Shown here: positions 13,701 to 25,700 of the stretch, piece after piece
How the letters are laid out: every line of letters starts with the position of its first letter
Position numbering within the stretch: position 1 is the first letter of the stretch
Assembly (NCBI GenBank): GCA_034401795.1
Contig: CM067370.1
Span: forward strand, 60,862,369-60,926,368
Reading direction: 5' to 3'
Source: Chaetoderma sp. LZ-2023a
Taxonomy: Eukaryota; Mollusca; Caudofoveata; Chaetodermatida; Chaetodermatidae
DNA: 64,000 nucleotides
The notes under the pieces: model-generated
What the model was told of the DNA's origin: nothing
What the model saw: the letters and a program-made list of their open reading frames with translations, nothing else
Databases searched by the model: none
Program-made: the position numbers and the translations under genes

Positions 13701-16700
13701 AACCAGATCCTCAAAGAGGCAGATGAGAGTCTCGATGAGTACTACGAGGCTGTAAAGGTATCTGAGCCAGCGCTCGACTATGAAGCATCGACAGGTCAGA
13801 AGACAGCAGAGCTTATAATAGTGGTGGCAGCTGCAGCGGTGACGACAGGAGTCGTGCTCTACACACGCTCAAGCTGAATACCTGATGGTTCGACACGCAT
13901 ACCTTAGCATAGCCAAAGTAAAGTACCGTCACACCTAATAAGCGAGTCCCAGCTATGAGGTTTCCAATTTGAAGCTGAGCCGGTTGCCCTGATTAGGTGG
14001 GATGTCCCTGCCCCCGAGGTGGTGACGGCCTTCGAGTGCCGAGTCGAGGTCGTTGCTTCCACTGGTTAAGCGCAGAAGTGCATATGACTTAGTTTTCTGT
14101 CTGTAGAGTTGGCAATCGGCCAGCTCGCGTACCTCACCAAGAACATTGGTCCCAGCAACCACAAGCTTGAAGTCGTCTAGCTTATCCACTTGCTGGATGG
14201 CGCCTCCCTTCTGAACCAGGACCGCAACAGCGACACAGTCCGATGTACCACGATGCAATGTCAGCTCTACCCGTTTGTTAGCTGTGGCTTGGACCTGCTG
14301 GTGTTCTCGCTCCACATGCACGATCCGCTGTTTGGAACCCGTTTGCTTCAGTTCCTGGTCATTCTCGTCATGCCAGACATGAAGTCTTGGAGCATTCATC
14401 GTCGCATCTGCGAGCTGCTCAGTGTACACCCGGAGGAACAGCCTATCCTGCATGGCAGCTGGATTCATGTGTGTGTTCTCGAGGAGGGTTAAGAGTGGAA
14501 CTGCCACGGGCTTCTCGACACCTGCCCATAGTTCGAATTCTGTGAACCCCTCATTGCACCCCACAGCATAGTACCCCTTTCCCTTCGCATAGAAGGTTGG
14601 GCCACGGACCTAGGACTCGGTACTCATCGTTCACATAGGTGGTGTCCACGGTGCTGTTGCTCTGCACGATCTCCCACCTGTTCAGAACCTGCGGGAGCTC
14701 TACCATCTGTTCTATTGTGCTCGGAAGCTTGAACTCGAGTGTCATTCTCTTGATCTCATGGATCTGTGCCAAGATTGCAAAGTCAATGTACTTCCCAGCA
14801 GCGGACAATGGGTTCTCATCGTGTATACTGGGGCGAATGACCGTCAGGCAGTCCTTCCGAGGATCAGTGCGGTGCGATGTCACGGGTTCAATGGCCCCAT
14901 CTGGAAGTTGCACATACTGCAGCATGTTTAAGGTCTGGGTATATAGAGGGGTTAAACGGCTGCCATGTTTGGTAAAGTTCTCCAGCAGATTGTCTGTAGG
15001 CAGCAGGACAAGTCGGCACGACAGTCAGCACGACAGCCACGGCGTGCACTGTTCCACTGTGAGGACTGCCTCGTGACATCAACATTATCCACGAGGGAGC
15101 CAAGGTCACACCTCCATCTGATGCGGAGATACTGGCTGCCATAGAGGAAGGAGCGCCAGCTCGTAATACAAAAGAACTCCTGACTCGGATACTCTACCGG
15201 AAGTTTGACAGCACCCAGGGCAGGACACTCGACCTACCTCCTGTGGCCCAAACCAACAGTCCTGTTATTCTAGCTCTCCAAAGGATGAGGGTCGACCCCA
15301 AAGATCTAACGGTCGGGAAGTGGGCTGCCATATTTAGCCTCCATAGCCAGGAAGAGCGAGATATGCTGGATAGCCTCCAGTCTGGAGCAAATAACTACTT
15401 CAGGGAGGAGGTCAGTGCCGCTGTAGCGGAGAGCCATGACACAGCTCATGCAGAAGGTACTCATGAGGGGTTCACTGTTGGCCGCAAGGAGGCTGTTGAG
15501 CACATCTTCAACGAAAGAGGTCGCAGGAGATTGGCCAGTAATCTGCAAGCATTTCTGAAATTCCCAGATAACTACCAGGACTACCTCATCAAATCCGCTC
15601 GGAAATCAGATGCTCGTCGCACATGGACAAAGTGGATCTTCCGTGAGAAGTTCCATAAGAAGAGAGTCCTAGACACGGACAAGTGGGTAGAGTTTCAGCG
15701 ACAGTATGGACTTGACGAAACTGCCGAAGTAGCAGCGGAGACCGCTGATGAAGGTCCTCAAGCAGCGGAGACGGCGGACGAAGTAGCGGAGACCGTGGAC
15801 GAAGTAGCGGAGACCGCGGACGAAGTAGCGGAGACTGCGCAGCCGTCTGATGAATGAAAAAAGTTGCAGCGGAGACCGCCGCAGTCCTCTCAGTCTGTCA
15901 GCGAGGACGCGTAGAGCAGGCTAGTTTACTGTCTGTATTCAGCTTGTAGGTGAAGGTCTGCGTCTTTTCCAGAGATGGCTTGAAGTGTGACAGCTCACTT
16001 GTCTCCTTGTTGCTGTAGATGAAGCGGTACAGCTCAGCTGCCCTCTGTACACCTGCGATAAAGTCCCCTTTGGTCTCCTTGAGGGTTAGGCTGTCGTATA
16101 TGGTCTCGAGCAGGGCACATCCACACTTGGTGCTGAAGTATAGCAACCGGGCATTGTGGCGGATGTCTGGTGGGATCTCGGGGGTGTACTTCTGAAAGAG
16201 GATGAAGACAGTTATCTTTGTGTGCCGGATGCACCTGGTGATGTTGCTGAGATAGTTGACTGTCTTCTGGTCCATTGCAGGGTCATCGATAACTAGAACA
16301 AGTGGTTCTGTCAGTCGGGCTACCAGCAGCTTCTCCATCAGTGCTTGAAGTTTCTGCGACTTGGTGATTGGGCCATTGTACCATTGATCACTGCTGTCAA
16401 CCGCCTCAGCGGCGGAGTCAGACACCAGAAGGATCTATTGAGAGTGTAGATGTTCGGCCAGGAGAGCCTGCAGCAAGATGTATTTCCTGTGTCCTCACGG
16501 GGCAATGATCCGCACCACCTGGCCAGCATCAGCCAACCTACTGTCGAATGGTACAGACATCCGTGCGGAGGATGGTTAGCACTTGGTCGGCGGTAGCCTC
16601 GTCTATATCTGGGAGACTAAACGGCAGTACTTTCTGCACCAGCTCTTTCGCCTGCAGAGCGGGTAATCCTGCACCTCCGTCGGAAACGAAGGATGCGATG

Positions 16701-19700
16701 GAGGCGTCAAGCATGAAATCCCAGCAGCAGCTGAGAAGATAGCGTAGAGGGCCTGTGTCAGCACCCACAATGTCTAGTACATCCAGTATCTGTATGATAC
16801 ATGCACGGGAAGCCATGATTATCCTGTGGTCTTAAACGGCAAACCAAAGAACCCTGACTTCTTCACCTCTGGTAGCCGGAGGCTGGCGGTAGCACCTGTT
16901 TGGCCGTCAACAGTGATATGGCTCAGGCCGAGGGTGCCACTCTTGAGATTCTCTCCATCCTGTCAGAATGAGCTCCGTGGTTTCAGGAGATCCGTAACCA
17001 TGTCCTGTGCATAGGACTCAGCCATAACCGTGATGGCTCCAGCCTCATGGACTCCGAGCATACCTCGCATTGTCTCCCTCTCCTTGATGCCCATCCCCAT
17101 GTATACTGTCTTGGCCTTGTTAATGGCCGATTGTCTTACCGTATCAGTGTTCCCGATGAGATCTCGGGCTGGGATGGTACCTCGGATCTCCCACGGGTCT
17201 CCCTTCTCATCGAAGTCTAGGAAGGAGATAGGGGCAACAGTGTCCTCTGAACCGAGGCGTGCCTCGCCCAAGTGAGCAAGATCGCCTAGCTCTTTGCTTT
17301 CTACGTCTGTGAGTGACAGAGTCATAGTCATATACAGATGGCTTAAACCTACTAGTCATACCCCCAGTGAAATAGTTGGGCATAGGAGGACCACGCATGT
17401 GGGCCAAGGGATAGGTAGCCGTGCTCAGGGTATGGCCCTCTCTGCAGGGGTACGCCTTGTGGGCGGTACACCATTCCCGGGCATTGGCGATCCTCAGTCC
17501 GCGTGCTTGACTATGGGCTACACACTGCCCTCCGACATGCCATGCCTCATATGCTGCAGGGGTCTCGTGATTAGGCTTGCACGATTATCTGATTTATTAT
17601 TATTATTTTCAGCCACGATTTTTTACGATGTGATTTTGAAAAAAATCGAAATATTGCCAAAATTTTACTGTCATGCCGTATTCTGTCTTTGTAGCATAGG
17701 TGTCTATTATATCAAGCTGTTCAATTTATTTCCAAACCAACATCTCTGAGAAAGGGGCGGGATTATACTAGGAATAGGTAAAAAAAAAGGTTGATGTTCA
17801 TTGTCTAATATTGCTTTAAAAGATGGACACTAATACGAAAATTCAACGCAATCTACCGGTATAATTTCTTGCCGCTTTACTGTATACCTCAAAAGCATGA
17901 TCGGGGGAGAGAAATTATTACCTGGGAAGGTATAAATATTACATGTTTTGTAAAAGCATGGTTTATAAAATAAAAAGTAATCCAAAATTTGACATTAAAT
18001 GGCGTCGCGGGAATATATAAATCACGTGATATTGCTTGCTCTCCTATTTTTGGAGGCGAGAGGTGGTGCATTCACAAATGCGATAGCTAAATGAGATGGT
18101 ATACACGCTTTAGCAAGCATGGCGAACTATCCTCGATGTTTCTGAAGGCTAACTATTATTAGTAAAATATATAAATCACGTGATATTGCTCGCTCTCCTG
18201 GTTTTGGAGGCGAGGGTGGTGCGTTCACAAATGTGATAGCTAAATGAGATAGTATACACGCATTAGCAAGCAAGGTGAACTATCCGAGATGTTTCTGAAG
18301 GCTAACTATTATTATTAACCGGCTACTCGGTAAATGCAGAGCAGATCTAAACATTAGATGTCTATGGTTTTAAAGTACATTCCTAATATCACGTGATTTT
18401 TATATTTTCACAAAGACGACATGAAATGTCAAAATTTAGGATTAATTTTCGTGTAATAAATGATGATTTTAACAGAGTACGCAATATTTAGGTTTGCCAA
18501 TGTAATAATTTCACTCCCGCAATGAGGGATATGGTATACATTAAGCCAAGGGGTAAGGCGGCAGGAAATTATTAATTGTGTCCTATTTTCGTGTTATTAA
18601 CGATCGGTTTTAGTTTAAGCATCTTGGAGACTTCTTTTCAGTTTTTGTTGAAATTTACCAATTAGAAGTCATCCGGCTAAAACTGATATGAAAACTCAGC
18701 TACATAAGCCACACCACGCAGTCCAACTCAACCCAAGACCAATTCACCCCGTGAATTCATATACCTTAAAATAGGCTATACGATATATCAAAATATCGCG
18801 ATTTTTTTCACCAGGATATATTGCGATACCTCCTAGGACAATATCGTGCAAGCCTCCTCGTGATCCATCTCTCACTAGTCAGAGGGGTTAAACATAGGCG
18901 ACGATGATCTCAGCTATTGCACTCGTTGCTAGCCCTAGAACCGCGGCCTCCATTAGTGTAACACGCTCGTACTACACGTAGGTGCGTTGATGGCAGTGTT
19001 GAAGCCGAAGTGGACACCGGGGGAACTCCCCTCGACTATCATGTTGTTATAGCTCCTGACTTGGAGGACCTCGATGTTCACGATCATGTTGCTCGGAATC
19101 AACCGTAGGTGTGGTGAAATAGCAAAGTCAAGTTTGCGACGGGCCTTCTGCAACCCCTGTTGGAAATTGCAATAATACTACTGGGGTCTGCCATGATGAT
19201 CATATCCTCAACGAGACTGATGAACATGGCCTGGACCTCTGCTCCGCTGACACCATCTATGGAATGCCGCAGCTGTGTCTGTGCCGTAAGGAGGCAGTAG
19301 CACAGTGCTTCCAGGGACTGGTTGATCCGAACGATCCCTGCTGGTGTGAGGCATGAGGTGGTGTGTGGGACAAAGTACTTCCACACATCTGGATAGTGCT
19401 GCCGCAAGCCAGTGATGTGCATATTTTGCACCAGCGCTCCAGGGTCGGAGTCTGGATCGAACGAGAATGTCGCTATCTTCCGACGGCCTACTCGTCGGGG
19501 TGGGGGGCTTGGACCTTCAATATATGGTGGTACTCTTCATCGGTGACCTGGCCATCCTCGAGAGCTTTGCTGACAGACTCGTCGATAGTCCGTAGCATAC
19601 TCTGTGCCAGAGCAACGTACTTAGCATGCTTCTCCAGCCTCCTTGTGATCTGCCGCTGCCCCACCCCCAAGCCTGTGGCCAAGACAGTGGCGGCTAGTGG

Positions 19701-22700
19701 CCACAGCTGCCACCCCAGCACTGCCTCCAATCACACCCGCAACAGTGGTTGTATGCGCGAGGACATTGTAGACTGTCTTATGTCGCCTGCGCGTTCTGCT
19801 GTACTTTTCTGCCTCATGGCCGAGATTCTGTTTGATGGTATCTATCTGCTGGAGTCGCCAGCCGTGGATGGTACCGCCCTCGTCAGCTGTCAAGGAGGGG
19901 TATATTTCTGGTTGCTTCCGCCACTCTGATTTTGCCATAATATACCTGGAGATTAAACCTGCATCACCTGCAGAATCTGCTCATGAGTCCTAGAACGGTA
20001 CATTTTGGAGAGCCTGGCGAACCATGCCAGCTTGCTGGTGTCGAGACAGACGTCTCTTAGACAGAGGTCATCCAGCACTATGTCGGGTGCCAGTAGCTTT
20101 CTGAGACGTGACATCTGGAACTTCACCTTATGACCAAGATAGTAGGTCCGCCGCTGGATGGCTTTCTTGGTCTTACACTTCTACGCCATCTCCTCTTCCC
20201 ACTGTATGACATCTGGCTCATCCTCGTCTGTGAAGATACCTGTCTCATCATCGTATGTGAAGACATCTGGCTCATCGTCGGATGTGAAGACATCATCCCA
20301 CTGATTCTCTGACTCATCCTCATCCGCGGTCTCCGCTGCATCGTCCGCGGTCTCCACTACATCTGGCTCATCGTCCCACTTACTCTCTGGCTCATCCTCG
20401 TCCGCGGTCTCCGCTGCATCGTCCGCAGTCTCCGCTGCATCGTGTGCGGTCTCCGCTACATCTGGCTCATCGTCGTATGTGAAGACATCGTTCCGCTTAC
20501 TCTGTGGCTCATCCTCGTCCGCGGTCTCCGCTGCATTGTCCGCGGTCTCCGCTACATCTGGCTCATCATCCCGCTTACTCTCCTCCAGGAGGGCCTGCCA
20601 GTATCGAGAACCTTCACTGTTCCTTAGCCTCCTTGCAATGCTCGCGTTCTGTTGATACCAGCTCTCCCGCTGTAGTCGCTCTACTTGTTGCAGTGCGAGC
20701 ATCTGTTCGTCTAAGGCCTTTATCTGTGCAGGGGTCCTGAAGGGGCAACCCTATAGCTGGCTCTTCATCATCTCGGCAAAGGTCAGATAGTCCTGGTGTG
20801 ATATCATGTTGTCGTCAGGTCAATGAGTAATTAGAGTGTAAACTCAAAATGGGCGTCCGATATCCCATCCGTGCTGTCATATATGTTAATGGAGGGGCTG
20901 TCAAACAGGTGATTTACAGGTGTGAACAGGCTAGGACTGACAGCTTTCCATAGGTTGCTGTTGGCACCTGAGAGATACTGTATCATGTCCCGGCCGACTT
21001 CTACCCGTGAGCTGCTGTGTGCACTGCCCGGAGGTAGATGTAGCACATCGGCGTGTATGTATGTTGTGCCCTGCTGGGGCACCTCGAAGAGGACCCATTC
21101 TCCACGGTACTGTACCACCCATCTCCCCTCTAGAGAGGGTGAGATTACGTTCTCACCACCGGAGAGCAGCAGTCGGACAATCGGCATGGTTATATGTCTT
21201 GTTTAAACCCCTCCTATAGCGTGCTATGGAACCCATATTTGCTCACTCGACTGGTATTGCTGACCTGGCAGATGTGTACGCAGTTGATGCTGCCAAGGTA
21301 GAAGAGAGCGATGGCAAGTCATTCGCCCTAAAGTACGAAGCAAACTCAAAGGCATTCTCCCTCCACCCCATTGGTGGTGATGGGGTGGAGCTGCTCACAG
21401 ACCTCAACGATGTGTTGAAGGCACGCCTGAGTCGCAACATAGATGGCCACAAGATCGTGTTTCGGTACGATTTCCCGAAGAGGAAGTACATCCTCGAGCC
21501 GTTGATTGAGCTCTCGGATACAGAGGTGGCAGACATCAACACCATAAATAACGACCTCCGCTTTCATCTGGTCAAACCCTATTCGAGCGGTCCCCTGCCG
21601 ATGGCCCATAATGGCATGCTATTGACCCTGGCAAAAAACCTGCAGTTCATATTTGAGAAGAATGAAGTGTGGTACCGCGCTGGACCTCCCACAGTCATTG
21701 AGGTTACTCCCCTCTCCACTGTTGTGAAAAAGGATGGGACAGTTCGAAAGCTCTACAATCAGGGATCATCCGTCCTCACCTACATAGGTGAAGGTGTCTC
21801 CCTGACGAGGGTGGGTCACCGGATCGGGGTTACAGGTGGAAAGCTCCTGCTGCGTCGTCCATTCGATGGACCAGAAGAAGCTGTTAACCTATGGGTAGAT
21901 GGTGTGTCACATGTCTCCAAAGTCACGGTTCTGTTAAACTGCTTCAGCGAGTCGGACTCACTAGCCCGTAAATGACTCATATAGTCCTAGAGCTACATTT
22001 CTTAGCTGGCGGCAGAGTGAAGCAGCTAGCCCCTGCCCCTGAGGGCATGAAGATCACTATCGATCTGGATGGAACAGGGCTCGATATGTCACAGATATTT
22101 CTCGAGGGGTTCACTCTGTTCAGTTTAACTCTTCATATATAGCCATGATTCTCATCATACTGCTCGTGCTGGCATCTACAGCAGTGGCACAGGGCGCTGA
22201 GACTGCCATGATATTGGATGCCAAGTGGGCCCACTTCTGGGATGACCCCCAGTACAATCCTTGGGTCGACCCCTTGCGGAGAAACATTTATGACCGCTTT
22301 CACCCATGTGAAGAGATCAAGTCTGTCTGCCACTTCTATGGGGTGGAGAGGGTAGGCCGTGGTTGTCTGCTGGAGACCCCTGCTCAGCACCAGATTCTCT
22401 GCATAACCTGTGAACATGCCAGAGTCTGCCGTGGTTCACATGCTAATAACTTTAGCCTCCTCCCAGGTGAGTGTTGTCAAGGTAGATGGAAGCCCTATGG
22501 GTGGTCCCATCATGCCGATGCGACTGGCAGAGACTACGTGTTTGTCTGAGCCTACACAGACTAGAGAGAGGCCGGCCCTGCGGTTGATGGCGATCAGTGG
22601 TGTATATCACTGTGGAGGCGTGTCTCTAAATGGGTGTTCAGACCCTGGTAGTAGTAGTGTGATACTACCTCCCTGGCAGCCGTTCCGCGATCCATGGTGG

Positions 22701-25700
22701 CCCTGGCAACCTATGCCCCAGGGATTGAGAGGGCGGTGGTATCATTTGCCTAGTAGTAGTGTCGGAATTAAAGTGATACAACCTCCCTCAACTGGCCGCC
22801 ATTTGGCGATCCGTGGTCCCCACCACCCTCTCAATCCCTGGGGCCTCCATCTAGAGGCATACCAACCATCTGTCTCAACAACGCTGGGCCTCCATCTAGA
22901 GGCATACACCAACCACATGTCTCACCAACCTATGCCCCAGGTATTGAGAGGGCGGTGGGGGACACGGATCGCCGAATGGCGGCCAGTTGATGGAGGTGGT
23001 ATCATTTTAATCCCGACACTACTAATAATGTTCATTTACAGGCCAAGAGAATACGATTTTTGACATTTTACCAGTGGAATGACTGGCTCGATAACCGAGC
23101 CAGTCATTCCAGTGATAAATTTTCAAAAATTGTCTTCTCTTGGCCTATAAATGGACATTCAATGAGCAGATATTAAAATTTTCTTGACCAAATTTGACCA
23201 TTAAAGGCTTAATATGGTGATACCGTCCATTTGTAATGCATCAGTGCCAAAAGCGACACCGTTCTATCTACATTCGGTGCCACAAAGGACACCCAAGTTG
23301 TGCCCCATTTTAGGAAAATTGGAGACCGGAATCTGGTGTAGGAACACAGTTTTAGTAACACCTGGGACCTGACCGAAAGAAATCAGTCACAGGCCATTCA
23401 GATTTTTTTTTCTTTTTGAGTCACAGCAAGTACTCAGTGTAAGGTCACCAAGATTCAATTGAGGATAACCTACATCAGCTGAAGACAGTTATCATTCTGA
23501 TTATTAGGTTAGACTGTTTATTCACACTGTCTCATCTCATTTTTGTCTCGCCTGCAAAGCAGAAAAAGCTTTTCGCAAAGCTTTTCAGCATATATTTCGG
23601 GATTGGTTAAGCCTATTGCGACTAAACTTGGATACATGATTACCTATAATGATAGGAAGCAGCATAATGATGTTGGGGTCACAAGGTCAAAGGTCAAGGT
23701 CACTGTGACCTTCATACAAAACTGTTATTTCAACATTAAGTTTTTGCGTTTAGCAAAACCTTTCAGCATATATTTCAGGATTGGTTAGGCCTATTGCAAC
23801 TGACCTTGAATACATGGTTACCTATAATGATAGGAAGCAGCATGATGATGTTGTGGGCACACAAGGTCAAAGTTCAAGGTCACTTAACTTGATACAGAAC
23901 TCTGCTTTTTCAACATTAAGTTTTTGCGTTTAGCAAAACCTTTCAGCTTATATTTCAGGATTGGTTAACCCTATTGCAACTAAACTTGGATACCTGGTTA
24001 CGTATAATGTTAGGAAACAGCATAATAACATTGAGGGCAGAAGGTTAATGGTCAAGGTAACTGTGACAAATAGGAGACGTTTAACTCCGCAGAATCTTGG
24101 TACTTTTCACGGTTAATTATCTAGCTCGTGATCTTAACCATTGTCGTGTAGAATGGAGAGATCCAAGTATCTCGCATCATAACCAAATTATTTCACTCAA
24201 TAGCGGATACCATAATTAACCTTTAATGGCCAAGCCAGCCCAAACCGGCCTCTGTAGTGGTCTTGAGAAATGCCCAAATGTTTACAGGCTAAGACAAATC
24301 AAATGACTAGCTCGATAACTGCGCCTATCATTCTAGTTGTAAATATCCAAAAATAGTCTCTTGGCATGCAAATGGACATTCAATAATCAAATATTTAGAT
24401 TTTCTTGATCAAATATTACCATTAAAGGGTTAAATGACAAATTATAACACAGTAGGTCCGACACAAAAAGGGCAGCAATGGCACCCAGTTAAATTAATTT
24501 CAAAATATTCAACATCTTACGCATATCTAGTTAGCTTGAATTTGAGATTCTTGTAATTCATGTTTTAGTGTTAAAATTGAATCAGCCTAGCATACAAAGT
24601 GGGCATATCTTAACTAGAACTGGGTGGGCATAGTTAGGGATAACTGTGCTTAACTATGAGAATTGTGTTACACTTTCAGCATCTCTATTCACAAAACCAA
24701 TACATGGTTTCTGTCCATAAGCTCTAGCAATATCTGATTTTACGGAGCAGCACCCGAGAGCTAGTGAATGTATGTTTACTTTGGAATGCTTATGTTTGAT
24801 AATATAATCACCATGATTTTGACATAACATGTGAATATGTATCTTGTAATTTTTAAGTGTTGGGAAGATCGTGAGGCCCGAAAGACGATGAGCAAGAACA
24901 ATGCTCGTAGCTTGACAACACTCAGACAGAAGCTTCGCAAATACAACCGTGACTTTGAGGCAGAAATCACACTATATAAAGAGGTGAGTTGTAAAAATAC
25001 ACTTTTTTCTGTCTGGAAATTATATAATCTTGGTACTTATAGTTGCTGCTAATTTCATGTTTAGCTCACTTGACCACCAATGCGTCATGTGAGTACTTAT
25101 GACATGGCGACTCAAACTGTCCATCATCCATCTGCCCTCCAACTTTTGCTTTAAAACACTACTCAGTTAACCTCTTCTCAGATTTTAATCAAGCTTTGCT
25201 TGAGGGCTTCTATAGAGGGAAGCTTCAGAACTTTATACAGAACTCTGATTGGTCAATTTTTGGCACCTATTTTGGATTTAACGAAAATGTCCAGTAAATC
25301 AGCTAAGAGATCATTACTCATTAACCGTTATGCATATTTCAACGAATGTGGCTCGGAAAACCCCAGTGTAATAGGCTACAGAAAACAAAAATAATTTTGA
25401 TTTGTAAATTTTTCCAAGAGCCAGCTTGGATTTCCAAGAATGTCCAGGAAATATATTAAGAGATTACTGCTCATTAGTCGTTGGACCAATTTCAACAAAA
25501 CTTGTGTGACAAGCTGGATTCACCTTAGTGTGGTAGACACCTGCTACTTGTACAGGAATTTGATTTTTTGGTCTGAAAATTCCTACTCTTCAGCAATTCA
25601 AGGAATGTAATTCTATGAATTAAATTGTAAATTCATTTTTATTCATAAAAATGAAATAAATAAGCTAAAGAGTTTAATTAAATTACAGCAAATTGTTTAC

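Larger units (their letters stand above)
4914..23024. mobile_element. Polinton (Maverick) element, broken fossil
   Basis: An 18.1 kb element with ends TAGTAGTGTCGGG and CCCGACACTACTA. It contains a protein-primed DNA polymerase B, a retrovirus-type integrase, a packaging ATPase and about ten other genes on both strands, which defines the Polinton/Maverick family. About 3.2 kb is later hAT-type insertions (10366-12314 and 17572-18856), so the element's own length is about 14.9 kb, a normal size. AATGT occurs beside both ends (4907-4911 and 23027-23031) and is the best candidate for a decayed target duplication. The element is clearly broken, with roughly ten or more interruptions across its genes. 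Terminal repeats that still align well but differ by scattered changes, together with two insertions, suggest a moderately old copy. Confidence 0.93.

Noticed and set aside
13953-14925. Naming this gene as the Polinton major capsid protein
   Set aside because: It is shorter than typical major capsid proteins and I could not see a diagnostic motif; left unassigned.
4907-23031. A perfect 6-bp target duplication for the Polinton
   Set aside because: Only AATGT is shared and a few extra bases separate it from the ends, so I report it as decayed and uncertain.
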